In this document: piece by piece, positions 7,950 through 14,537 of the stretch
How positions within the stretch are numbered: position 1 is the first letter of the stretch
How the letters are laid out: each line of letters starts with the position of its first letter
Origin: Candidatus Gastranaerophilales bacterium
GTDB lineage: Bacteria > Cyanobacteriota > Vampirovibrionia > Gastranaerophilales > Gastranaerophilaceae
NCBI GenBank assembly: GCA_944323035.1
Contig: CALUQY010000016.1
Coordinates: 1-51,986, forward strand
DNA: 51,986 nucleotides
Reading direction: 5' to 3'
Translations under genes and position numbers: made by a program
Notes under the pieces: generated by a model
The model's database searches: none
The model's input: only the letters and a program-made list of their open reading frames with translations
Told to the model about the DNA's origin: nothing

Positions 7950-9155
7950 TCAAGCCACACCTGCATAATCCCAGAGTCTTTTAAGAATAAACGCCTGACG
8001 AACACAGGTATAATCTTTTGCCGGATAGTAAAACGGGTATGTAATCGCGTGGCAGATACGTTTTCGGAGTTTGTATCCGTTTGTTGCCCGAAGCATTCCG
8101 ACATAACTGTTAAATACCGACGCCAGCCACTCAAGAACATTTTCGCCGATATCATAAACACCGTTTTCGTAGCGTTTTACGAGCCTGAAAATATCCCTTA
8201 ACGTTCTTTGGCGCAGGTAGAAGCGGTTAGGTTTTGCGACGTATCCAACGAAATCAATTCCGTTAGAAACGAGGTTAACCGTCTTTTTATCTTTGTGCAG
8301 GACAATGAGCAGATTTTGCGAAATAAAATCCGCGATTCTGTCATAGCAGTAATTAAGCCTTTCAGGCGACTCATCCATAATCACGAAATCATCAACATAG
8401 CGGCAGTAATATTTACATTTCAACTCGTGCTTAACAAACTGGTCAAGCACATCAAGATACACATTACTAAAAAACTGGCTGGTAAGATTGCCAATCGGAA
8501 GCCCCTTGTCAGCAGGGCAATTCCAGAGGCTTTTGTAGGAAGGCAGCAGGTTAAATTTCCACTGCGGCGACTGAACGATTACATTATCCTTCGGGTTATG
8601 ATAGACAATTTGCCGGATTAAATCGCGCAGCCACGGTTCCGGAATTCGCTTCAACAACAGTTCATAGAGAATATTTTTGTCAATTGAAACAAAAAAATTC
8701 TTCAAGTCTGCCTTGAGGTAATAAGCTTTTTTTGTGTAATCGTGCGTAACAGCCTTGGCATATTTAGCGACTTTTTTGGCAGCGTTCAGCGTCCCTCTGC
8801 CGGGGATACAGCTGAAAGTATCCTTTATAAAGGTCGCGTAAAATCTGTCTTTAATCGCATTATACACAAGGTGGTGAACAATTCTATCCCTGAAAGAAGC
8901 AGCCCAAACTTCACGCGGCTTGGGTTTGAGCACGACAAAACAGATGCTTACTCCGATTTTATATTCACCGGATTTCAACTCATCATAAAGCTTCATCATG
9001 TTAGATTCCAGATCGAATTCAAACTCCATGGCAGAAAGCGAAGAGCGCTTGCGCTTCCTGCACTCGTAGTAAGCCTTATAAAGGTCCTCTATTGTAAAAT
9101 CCAACTTGAAATCAACGTTTTTGAATCTACGTTTTTTATGCTTGTCTTTTGCCAT
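7950..9155 (-). CDS. Diversity-generating retroelement reverse transcriptase
   Basis: A 401-residue reverse transcriptase. Palm motifs in order: YLKADLKNFFVSID (catalytic Asp about 150), GLPIGNLTSQFFSNVYLD (about 218-235) and YCRYVDDFVIM (YVDD about 253-256). The GxxxSQ form in place of QGxxxSP is the recognised mark of DGR reverse transcriptases. There is no maturase or endonuclease domain, so it is not a group II intron protein. It copies the TR RNA into adenine-mutagenised cDNA that replaces the VR of the target gene. I start it at ATG 9155. A longer in-frame reading from 9224 would run into the TR, and GGTGG and GGAA lie just ahead of 9155. Gene order target-avd-TR-RT matches the Bordetella phage BPP-1 DGR. 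Confidence 0.93.
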   Translation of the reverse strand: MAKDKHKKRRFKNVDFKLDFTIEDLYKAYYECRKRKRSSLSAMEFEFDLESNMMKLYDELKSGEYKIGVSICFVVLKPKPREVWAASFRDRIVHHLVYNAIKDRFYATFIKDTFSCIPGRGTLNAAKKVAKYAKAVTHDYTKKAYYLKADLKNFFVSIDKNILYELLLKRIPEPWLRDLIRQIVYHNPKDNVIVQSPQWKFNLLPSYKSLWNCPADKGLPIGNLTSQFFSNVYLDVLDQFVKHELKCKYYCRYVDDFVIMDESPERLNYCYDRIADFISQNLLIVLHKDKKTVNLVSNGIDFVGYVAKPNRFYLRQRTLRDIFRLVKRYENGVYDIGENVLEWLASVFNSYVGMLRATNGYKLRKRICHAITYPFYYPAKDYTCVRQAFILKRLWDYAGVA

Positions 9156-9208
9156 TTCCAGATTTTCCACCGGGGGCAGCCAAAAAGAAAAAGTTAAAAT
9201 CTCCTGTT

Positions 9209-9346
9209 TTATCACCTGACGCACCGCACATTGTTGCTATTGGACCGCGTGTTCGGGTTGCGGTTGCCCGTATTGAAATTCTGGTTCCATGCTGTGCCAG
9301 ACTCTCCAGAAGAAATGACAGAGCCAGACCAAAAGTTACCGGACGC
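9209..9346 (-). repeat. DGR template repeat (TR)
   Basis: A 138-bp repeat of 11221-11358 lying between avd and the reverse transcriptase. Read on the minus strand, 9 of the 11 TR/VR differences change a TR adenine (A to G, T or C). They fall in codons AAC, AAC, AAC, AAC, AAT and AGC. By my count TR has 34 adenines in this sense, so about a quarter are changed, against 2 changes among 104 other bases. Near the 3' end TR reads TGATAA where VR reads AGATAA, a single non-A difference like the IMH*/IMH polymorphism of known DGRs. Confidence 0.93.
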
Positions 9347-9619
9347 TTGGAGGCAGACAAAAATCGACAAGACGAATGAATACTTACCGCATTTTTACCT
9401 GAACCCCGTTTCCGTCATCCCCGGTCACGGGCAGGTGCAATGCGTTTTTGCAAAAATCCGTTCATAATGCCGACTCAAGAGCTTTCACTCTTGACTTCTG
9501 TTGGCACGAGACCTCCTCACAATAAAAGATTAATCGTTACTTTTTAACGCCCAACCAGTTATAAGAGGCGGTTGACCCCGCCAACCGCTGCCGACGAGAT
9601 AAAATAGCACGCTCTGTTC
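9347..9619 (-). other. DGR RNA leader between avd and TR
   Basis: About 270 bp with no convincing gene. On the minus strand it holds two hairpins: GCGGTTG/CAACCGC just after the avd stop (about 9568-9592) and CAAGAG/CTCTTG with a six-base loop (about 9478-9497). A GAGGAGG site is followed by only a ten-codon GTG frame. It is expected to be part of the TR-containing transcript that the reverse transcriptase and Avd recognise. The hairpins are seen; the role is inferred. Confidence 0.5.
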
Positions 9620-9988
9620 CTACACCGGGGAACAGACTCTGGCCGTATTTTCAAAAGATTTTAACCAACCCGTTGACTGTTTTTCCAAACTGTCACGTTT
9701 TTGAATCAACGCAAAAAATCGGTTATCACCCAGTATTTTAAGGTCGTGGGCCGCTCTGATGAGTACGCCCAATTCTTGTATATAACACAGTAAAAGCTTC
9801 AAGGATTCCACCTTGTCTTTGGCTGTATTTGTTATATACACCTGTTTAAGTAGTTTAATCGCAGAGTGATGAAAGTGTTCCCCCAAAGTATATCTGTAAT
9901 CCTTATGGAAGGTTTTGGTCACCTGCAGGACATCTATAAACAAGTCATACGTAGTCTTATAAATAGGCAGATGCTCATACCTAGCCAT
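9620..9988 (-). CDS. avd: DGR accessory variability protein (Avd-like)
   Basis: A 122-residue helical, basic protein resembling the four-helix-bundle family shared by Avd and the 23S rRNA intervening-sequence proteins. Visible features are MARYEHLPIYKTTYDLF, an aromatic/Lys helix (KTFHKDYRYTLGEHF) and a C-terminal helix with WLKSFENTAR. Avd binds the reverse transcriptase and TR RNA and is needed for cDNA synthesis in studied DGRs. AGGAGA lies about ten bases before the ATG. It has its own promoter candidate (10026-10054) and is probably co-transcribed with the TR and reverse transcriptase. Confidence 0.85.
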   Translation of the reverse strand: MARYEHLPIYKTTYDLFIDVLQVTKTFHKDYRYTLGEHFHHSAIKLLKQVYITNTAKDKVESLKLLLCYIQELGVLIRAAHDLKILGDNRFFALIQKRDSLEKQSTGWLKSFENTARVCSPV

Positions 9989-10025
9989 ACTTTCTAACTC
10001 TCCTGGAAAAACTAATTACAGTTGT

Positions 10026-10054
10026 AATATAACACGCCAAATTTAATTTGTCAG
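10026..10054 (-). promoter_or_regulatory. Promoter of the avd-TR-RT unit
   Basis: Minus-strand CTGACA, 17-nt spacer, TATATT, about 40 bp ahead of the avd ATG. It sits back-to-back with the strong promoter at 10100, so the region is a divergent promoter pair. Confidence 0.55.
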
Positions 10055-10099
10055 CCGAATGTTAATTTTTGTTATAGATTTTGCCAAAAGATTAGCCCG

Positions 10100-10128
10100 T
10101 TGACTAATATAAAACATTAACCTATAAT
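10100..10128 (+). promoter_or_regulatory. Strong consensus promoter of a small gene in the DGR locus
   Basis: TTGACT, exactly 17 nt, TATAAT: one of the closest matches to the sigma70 consensus in the window. It would start transcription near 10135 and drive the small peptide/RNA gene at 10207. Confidence 0.7.
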
Positions 10129-10206
10129 ACCGACAGGGTAAGTGCCTTCCACTTCCGCTGACACACACGATTATATGAAGAAATCGGTCAGAGAGGAGGT
10201 GAGGAA

Positions 10207-10281
10207 ATGACAAAGGAACAAATAAAGACTGCTATAATTGCAGTTATAGCAGTCCTTAAATTCATTTTAACTTTGTTATAG
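10207..10281 (+). CDS. 24-residue hydrophobic peptide in the DGR locus
   Basis: A very strong Shine-Dalgarno (GGAGGTGAGG) directly precedes an ATG opening 24 codons. The peptide begins MTKEQIKT and continues as one hydrophobic stretch of Ile, Ala, Val and Leu with a single Lys: a short membrane peptide. A perfect 11-bp stem-loop lies inside the coding sequence and another long hairpin follows the stop. The combination of consensus promoter, strong ribosome site, tiny hydrophobic product and structured message resembles type I toxin genes, or the RNA itself may be the product. I do not recognise a family. It is on the opposite strand from every DGR gene. Confidence 0.6.
   Translation: MTKEQIKTAIIAVIAVLKFILTLL
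10227..10254 (+). other. Perfect 11-bp stem-loop within the small gene
   Basis: Arms GACTGCTATAA and TTATAGCAGTC pair perfectly around a 6-nt loop (TTGCAG), within the codons of the 24-residue peptide. Such a stem right after the start codon could control translation or be the functional part of an RNA. Confidence 0.7.
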
Positions 10282-10286
10282 GGCAT

Positions 10287-10329
10287 GAAGAGAGTCCTTA
10301 AACTAGAGATTAAGCTTTAAGGGCTCTTC
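10287..10329 (+). terminator. Long hairpin after the small gene
   Basis: Arms GAAGAG-AG-TCCTTAAA and TTTAAGG-GC-TCTTC pair with a small internal loop. The following bases are only moderately T-rich, so it may be a terminator or an RNA-stabilising 3' structure. Confidence 0.5.
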
Positions 10330-10381
10330 CCTATATTGTTATTATCAACTATTTATATAAGTTTGTCAAGTGATGAAAACA

Positions 10382-10720
10382 GAACGCCATTGCATAATAA
10401 AGGCTCTGCGGAAGAGAACTCCTCCGCAGATGCAGACCGAACTTAGCCGTTAAGTATATCGGGTATATTAAAGATTAAGTCCGGTTTACGTGTGTCTAAA
10501 TTCAACTGAAAGGATAGAATTGTTGTTGTTTTTTGTCACACGAAAAAATTTTTTATGCCGGCATTACAAGCACCGGCAAAGTTGAAGAAAAGACTCGCGC
10601 AAGTTGGATTTAATACACGAGTCTTGGTTTATACTAAATCCGAATTTACAATTACTGTATAACCTGGAAAATACCGCAAGTAAATTGGACAACGGTGTAT
10701 AAACCGTACAAGCAAAGTTT
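10382..10720. other. Gene-poor interval with small hairpins
   Basis: I see no convincing gene here. It contains short inverted repeats CTGCGGA/TCCGCAG (about 10406-10431), GCCGG/CCGGC (about 10557-10579) and AAGACTCG/CGAGTCTT (about 10587-10625). A 35-codon plus-strand frame from ATG 10555 to 10662 spans the last two but has no ribosome-binding site. It could be part of a structured RNA or a decayed region. Confidence 0.35.
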
Positions 10721-10722
10721 TC

Positions 10723-10880
10723 GTCATTGCGAGGAGTGAGCGCAGCGAACGACGCGGCAATCCACTTAAGTACGCAACGTCGATTGACTGGATCACCACG
10801 TTGCCTGCGGCTCCTCGTGATGACTACAGCACGTCATTGCGAGGAGTGAGCACTGCGAACGACGTGGCAATCCCGCTAAG
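10723..10880. repeat. Two copies of a dispersed REP-like palindromic repeat
   Basis: Two direct copies start GTCATTGCGAGGAGTGAG and end GGCAATCC (about 10723-10765 and 10833-10875). They are separated by a related diverged copy. The same family recurs at 12554-12815, 24022, 39729, 47777, 51513 and 51694 in either orientation. Confidence 0.65.
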
Positions 10881-10911
10881 CACGCAACTTGCCATGACTG
10901 AAAATTTTCAC

Positions 10912-10940
10912 AAAAATCCGCCGGTAAACGGCGGATTTTT
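10912..10940. terminator. Bidirectional intrinsic terminator
   Basis: A perfect 12-bp stem AAAAATCCGCCG/CGGCGGATTTTT with loop GTAAA. It lies downstream of the DGR target gene on the minus strand and would separate the target from the avd-TR-RT unit. Confidence 0.8.
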
Positions 10941-11220
10941 GCGTTTAACCTGGATTAACCCGTCCTTGAACTTTGTATTTACAAAATTTCCGGATATGTG
11001 CTAATCATATTTTGTTGTCAAATTTCAATATCATCTATTTGGTGTATTTTTGCCTTATTTCCTTGACCTGCGGGCGTTTTAGCCTTATAATTAAATAACA
11101 GATTGGTATTTAACGTGAGGTTTAACGCTTTTTAAATATTTAGGTCAGGTTTCTGGAATTCGATGTGAGATTTGTTAACAGGCTCTTTCGGTTTCGAAAA
11201 ACACGAAATGACTGAATAAC

Positions 11221-11358
11221 TTATCTCCTGACGCACCGCACATTGTCGCCAACGGACCGCGTGTACGGGTTGCGGTTGCCCGTATTGAAATTCTGGGCCC
11301 ATGCTGTGCCAGACTCTCCAGAAGAAATGACAGAGCCAGACCAAAAGACGCCGGACGC
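11221..11358 (-). repeat. DGR variable repeat (VR)
   Basis: The last 46 codons of the target gene, 127 of 138 bases identical to the TR. Changes relative to TR codons, from N to C: AAC to GTC, AAC to GCC, AAC to TAC, AAT to GTT, AGC to GGC and AAC to GAC. In the 340-residue reading from ATG 12243 these are residues 299, 316, 327, 331, 332 and 333. Structural codons (TGG, GGC, TTC, CAG, TGC) are unchanged. The changed residues cluster in the lectin-like end, as expected for a displayed binding surface. Confidence 0.93.
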
Positions 11359-12403
11359 AATACCTAGGAGAGTTCTATTATAGAACATGGCTGACAGTTC
11401 ATCGCGATTTGGCAGCCTTGCTTCGCTGTCTTGTTTTTTGCAGAGTGCTCCTGCTTCTGTCTGGGCAGATGTGCCAGCGTTGGACGCCATCGGGAACGGT
11501 GCAACTACAACCGGATCTGACGGATACAACGCCGTAATAAAGCCGATATCTTTACCGACTGTGTTTGGGCCTTTGTTACCATTTAAGTCGTACACAAAGT
11601 TTGCGCACATTTTTGGCTGAGTGTAATGCCAGCCTGTTTCCTGCATATCTGCGACACAATTCGGGTTGTAGTAAACAAGAATTGATTCGCCGTTTGCAGT
11701 TTCAAATGCTGCCGCTTTCGTATCTAATTGACTATAGGTATAAGATGTTGATGCACTATCTGAACCAACATAAGTACCATTGAACATACTATTGAATGCT
11801 ACTAATGTGTTGTAGCTTGTCGTAAAGTTACTCAGCACATCTCCGTTCATCGCGGTAATTATGCTTGGAATACCGCAATCCTCCAATGCGTCATAATCGC
11901 AAAGGTTAGTTGTTTTTAATACTTTAGTAAGACCTTCGGTCAAGAACGCCATTGCAGCATCATCTTCAGCCTCATAGGAACTGCCGCTGCCGTCAATACC
12001 GCCAGCATGCAATGTGCCATAGCCATTCAGGTTAGGCATCAGAGAAAGCGCCTGAGAAAAACGCGCATAAAGAGCTTTACGCTGCGTATTCCATGTACGC
12101 TCATTGATATTACCTGTCAATGACGGTAACGTAATTGCAGCAACAACACCGATAATCGTTAAGGACAAGAGTATTTCTGCCATAGTAAACGCAGCATTTT
12201 TACACGGATTCCATTTATAGAACCGGCTCAGCCGGGCTGCCATAGTGAATACTACGCTTGTCGCAGCGGTTGTTGTTGACTGGGAGAATTTACCTAGCCA
12301 CTTGGATATTAGCCAGTCGGGCTGTTCAGCCGGTCGCCCCCCCCCCCCGGGTCAAAATCCCCATATTACAAGGATTTTCAGCTTTTTTGTTTTTCATGTA
12401 CAT
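11221..12403 (-). CDS. DGR target: hypervariable prepilin-like protein, phase-variable (assembled OFF)
   Basis: The conserved body has leader KNAA, then FTMAEILLSLTIIGVV (F+1, E+5; cleavage expected before F), a helical stalk, the family blocks ETANGES and VYDLNGNKGPNTVGKD, and a C-type-lectin/FGE-like end (LPNRDELSAMFYN, GVFWSGS, TAWAQNF, NVRCVRR) that carries the VR. It is therefore a predicted membrane-anchored, pilin-like display protein whose outer surface the DGR rewrites. AGAAAGGAG precedes ATG 12403 (a second in-frame ATG is at 12397). From there the G12 run is out of frame and a stop follows; 11 or 14 G would give about 393 residues. From ATG 12243, which lacks a good ribosome site, the product is 340 residues. 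Its leader is the shortest of the family. Promoter at 12440-12468. Confidence 0.85.
12337..12348 (-). repeat. G12 homopolymer in the DGR target leader
   Basis: Twelve C on the plus strand, G12 in the message within the first 25 codons from ATG 12403. Unlike the others this copy needs 11 or 14 G to join the start codon to the prepilin frame. The flanking sequence also differs from the other copies. Confidence 0.75.
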
Positions 12404-12439
12404 TCCAGTATAACTCCTTTCTGATTAACTCATACAATA

Positions 12440-12468
12440 ATTATAAATCTTGTTGTATACGTAGGCAA
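12440..12468 (-). promoter_or_regulatory. Promoter of the DGR target with paired TGTATACGT sites
   Basis: Minus-strand TTGCCT, 17 nt, TATAAT, some 40 bp ahead of ATG 12403. It is unrelated to the TTGACT/CATAAT promoter of the sister cassettes. TGTATACGT occurs in its spacer (12454-12462) and again exactly 60 bp upstream (12514-12522), which suggests a regulator binding site. Confidence 0.5.
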
Positions 12469-12539
12469 TAGAAAATTAAGAATACGTTTACAAAATGTTA
12501 CATTGATTTATGATGTATACGTCGAAATACAGTAGAAAA

Positions 12540-12830
12540 TCGGTAGGCAAAGTCTCTTACTGAATTGCCACGCGGTCTACGACCGCTCGCAATGACGCAC
12601 TTTTGTCATCACGAGGAGCCACAGGCGACGTGGTGATCCAGTCAACCAATGTTGCATTCTTAAGTGGATTGCCATGTCGTTCGCTCTGCTCACTCCTCGC
12701 AATGACAAAAACCGTGAACTCGGTAACGAATATGGCTGTCGACTCAGTCGACCTCGCGATGACAGGCTTGACACAACGTCATTGTGGGGAGTGAACGTAG
12801 TAAGTGGCGAGGCAACCGGCATAATTTCCT
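12540..12830. repeat. Cluster of REP-like palindromic repeats
   Basis: Four or more diverged copies in alternating orientation, with hallmark ends GTCATTGCGAG and GGCAATCC, for example 12554-12597, 12606-12643, 12666-12705 and 12778-12815. No gene is visible in this stretch upstream of the DGR target. The short frames across it are repeat translations. Confidence 0.6.
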
Positions 12831-12887
12831 TAACATTTCTACACATAAGCGCAAAAATTTTTATTCAGGAATGTTATACTAGCCACT

Positions 12888-14534
12888 ATGAGAATAAACA
12901 GTATAAACACGATAACATTTAACCCTTATAAAAACACTAATTACCCAAACTCGAAACATAACACACAACAAACAACAGGGCTGTATCAAAACAATACAGT
13001 CCTGTATAACCCCGCAATATTGATGAATTTCAACGGCGGTGCGTCCCTCAACCTCAAGGCAACGATTGAAAACCTTGAGTTCCTCGGTGCGCAGTTCAAC
13101 AAAATGGATACAATCTTCCCGCCAAAAGTAAAAGAAGCAGCAGAGGCTATTATCCACGCGGGCAACCCTGAAAACCTCAAGCTGGTTGACGTGCACAAAA
13201 GAATTTTCGGAAAGCTGAAAGAATGCTCTTCTCTTGAAGAAATAAAAAATTTATTTAAAGAAGATAAACTCTTTGATGACGTAAAAAACGCATCAGATAC
13301 TGAATTCGCACCCGGAACCTACGGGCATAAACTCGTCAGCGGGGAAAACTCATATTTTACAAAAGATGAAGATCTTTCAGTACAATTAATCAAGCTATAC
13401 TGGGGCGACGGATTTTCACTGACAGACTTAAAAACTTACACTGACGGCAAGGATATTAACTATCTTCTGAATAAGTTAAATATTCCGAAACGCGACCAGC
13501 ACTACGGCGCATATTTAAAGTTGTCAGATGAAGAGTATAATACCCGCCTTACGCGCGAAATGGCCGAAAAGCGAATGGAAACCATGGATAGAAAAGCCGC
13601 TCAGGCAGAAGGCGAGCCTGTCTACATTCCGCGCAAACCGCTCTCTGATTTGCATAAACAGCACATTTCCGAAGGATTAATACGCTACTATCAGGAACAC
13701 CCCGAAGCATGCTATAACCTCTCACAGCGACAGCGTGAATTTTACGAAAAACATCCGGAACAAAAACTTATTTTCACAGAAGTTCTAAAACGTGCCTGGA
13801 ATCTCAAATCTGCAGATAATATCAAAAAAGCACTCAGCAAACACATGTCACGTAGTGGTTTCAAAAATTTTGATTTTTCAAATTTAACCAACCCTTTTGC
13901 ACTGGATCAAAAACAATCTGTTGCAATGAAAAGCTTCTGGGCTATGAATGATTGGGCAAGAAACGCTCATTCCAAAAACATGCAGTACGGCTGGAAAACT
14001 GTAAAAAGAGATCTTGAAAATCCGCCGGTATTCTTTAACTACCCGCTCGGATTAGTTAAAGACATCATTGCTTTTGCAAAAGAAAAAGGAGTGAATCTTG
14101 CCGTTGAGGATTTTGTAACTCATTTTGAACCTATAACACAAAGAGCAATGTATAAACCTCAATTTTTTGATGTTTATTCTGACTTTATAAATGACTCAAA
14201 TAACGCGGACATACTGGCAAGTCTTTATCAGTATTCCCTTGTAAAAAGCATTCAGGGTATGGTTAAAAATGCAACCCCGCAAAACATTAGTTCAAGAAGA
14301 AAAATTCTTGAATTCTTAACCAAAAAATATCAATCCCAAATTTATGAACTCGACCCTAAAACCGGCAGGGTTATACGGTTTAAAGATATGAACATTGACC
14401 AGTCAAGAAATACTTTTATGAATGTACAACTTGATTTACGCAAACTTGATCCGGATCTTGAAAGAGAATTTGTAGAAAACCTCACAACCGATTATCCGAT
14501 AGTAAAGGCAGAAGGTCTGAAACATAGGGAATAG
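12888..14534 (+). CDS. Lineage-type protein with Asn-rich N-terminus (family A)
   Basis: A 548-residue protein with no signal peptide. The N-terminus is MRINSINTITFNPYKN followed by an Asn/Gln-rich low-complexity stretch, the style shared with 14538, 48480 and 49140. The rest is predicted helical and charged. Near residues 250-310 are two helix-turn units with KQHISEGLIRYYQEHPEA and SQRQREFYEKHPEQ, loosely reminiscent of DNA-associated NUMOD-like helices (tentative). It is a paralog of the next gene (EEIKNLFKEDKLF against EDIKELFPNEPKF, then matching blocks in the same order). No Shine-Dalgarno is seen; a TATACT element lies about nine bases before the ATG, so the message may be nearly leaderless. 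Function unknown. Confidence 0.85.
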   Translation: MRINSINTITFNPYKNTNYPNSKHNTQQTTGLYQNNTVLYNPAILMNFNGGASLNLKATIENLEFLGAQFNKMDTIFPPKVKEAAEAIIHAGNPENLKLVDVHKRIFGKLKECSSLEEIKNLFKEDKLFDDVKNASDTEFAPGTYGHKLVSGENSYFTKDEDLSVQLIKLYWGDGFSLTDLKTYTDGKDINYLLNKLNIPKRDQHYGAYLKLSDEEYNTRLTREMAEKRMETMDRKAAQAEGEPVYIPRKPLSDLHKQHISEGLIRYYQEHPEACYNLSQRQREFYEKHPEQKLIFTEVLKRAWNLKSADNIKKALSKHMSRSGFKNFDFSNLTNPFALDQKQSVAMKSFWAMNDWARNAHSKNMQYGWKTVKRDLENPPVFFNYPLGLVKDIIAFAKEKGVNLAVEDFVTHFEPITQRAMYKPQFFDVYSDFINDSNNADILASLYQYSLVKSIQGMVKNATPQNISSRRKILEFLTKKYQSQIYELDPKTGRVIRFKDMNIDQSRNTFMNVQLDLRKLDPDLEREFVENLTTDYPIVKAEGLKHRE

Positions 14535-14537
14535 TCT

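Noticed and set aside
7950-9155. Group II intron or retron reverse transcriptase
   Set aside because: No maturase or HNH domain and no retron msr/msd layout. The GxxxSQ motif, Avd-like gene and adenine-biased TR/VR pair identify a DGR.
9136-9360. Possible protein encoded by the TR region
   Set aside because: The TR is a non-coding template. In the VR reading frame it has a TGA where the VR has AGA, and the long frame is an out-of-phase shadow.
11132-11360. Two short minus-strand frames across the VR
   Set aside because: They are other-frame readings of the target gene's 3' end. The matching frame across the TR (9136-9360) simply reflects the shared repeat sequence.
10723-12815. CRISPR array made of the GTCATTGCGAG repeats
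   Set aside because: Copies occur in both orientations with irregular spacing and diverged sequence, and no cas genes are present.
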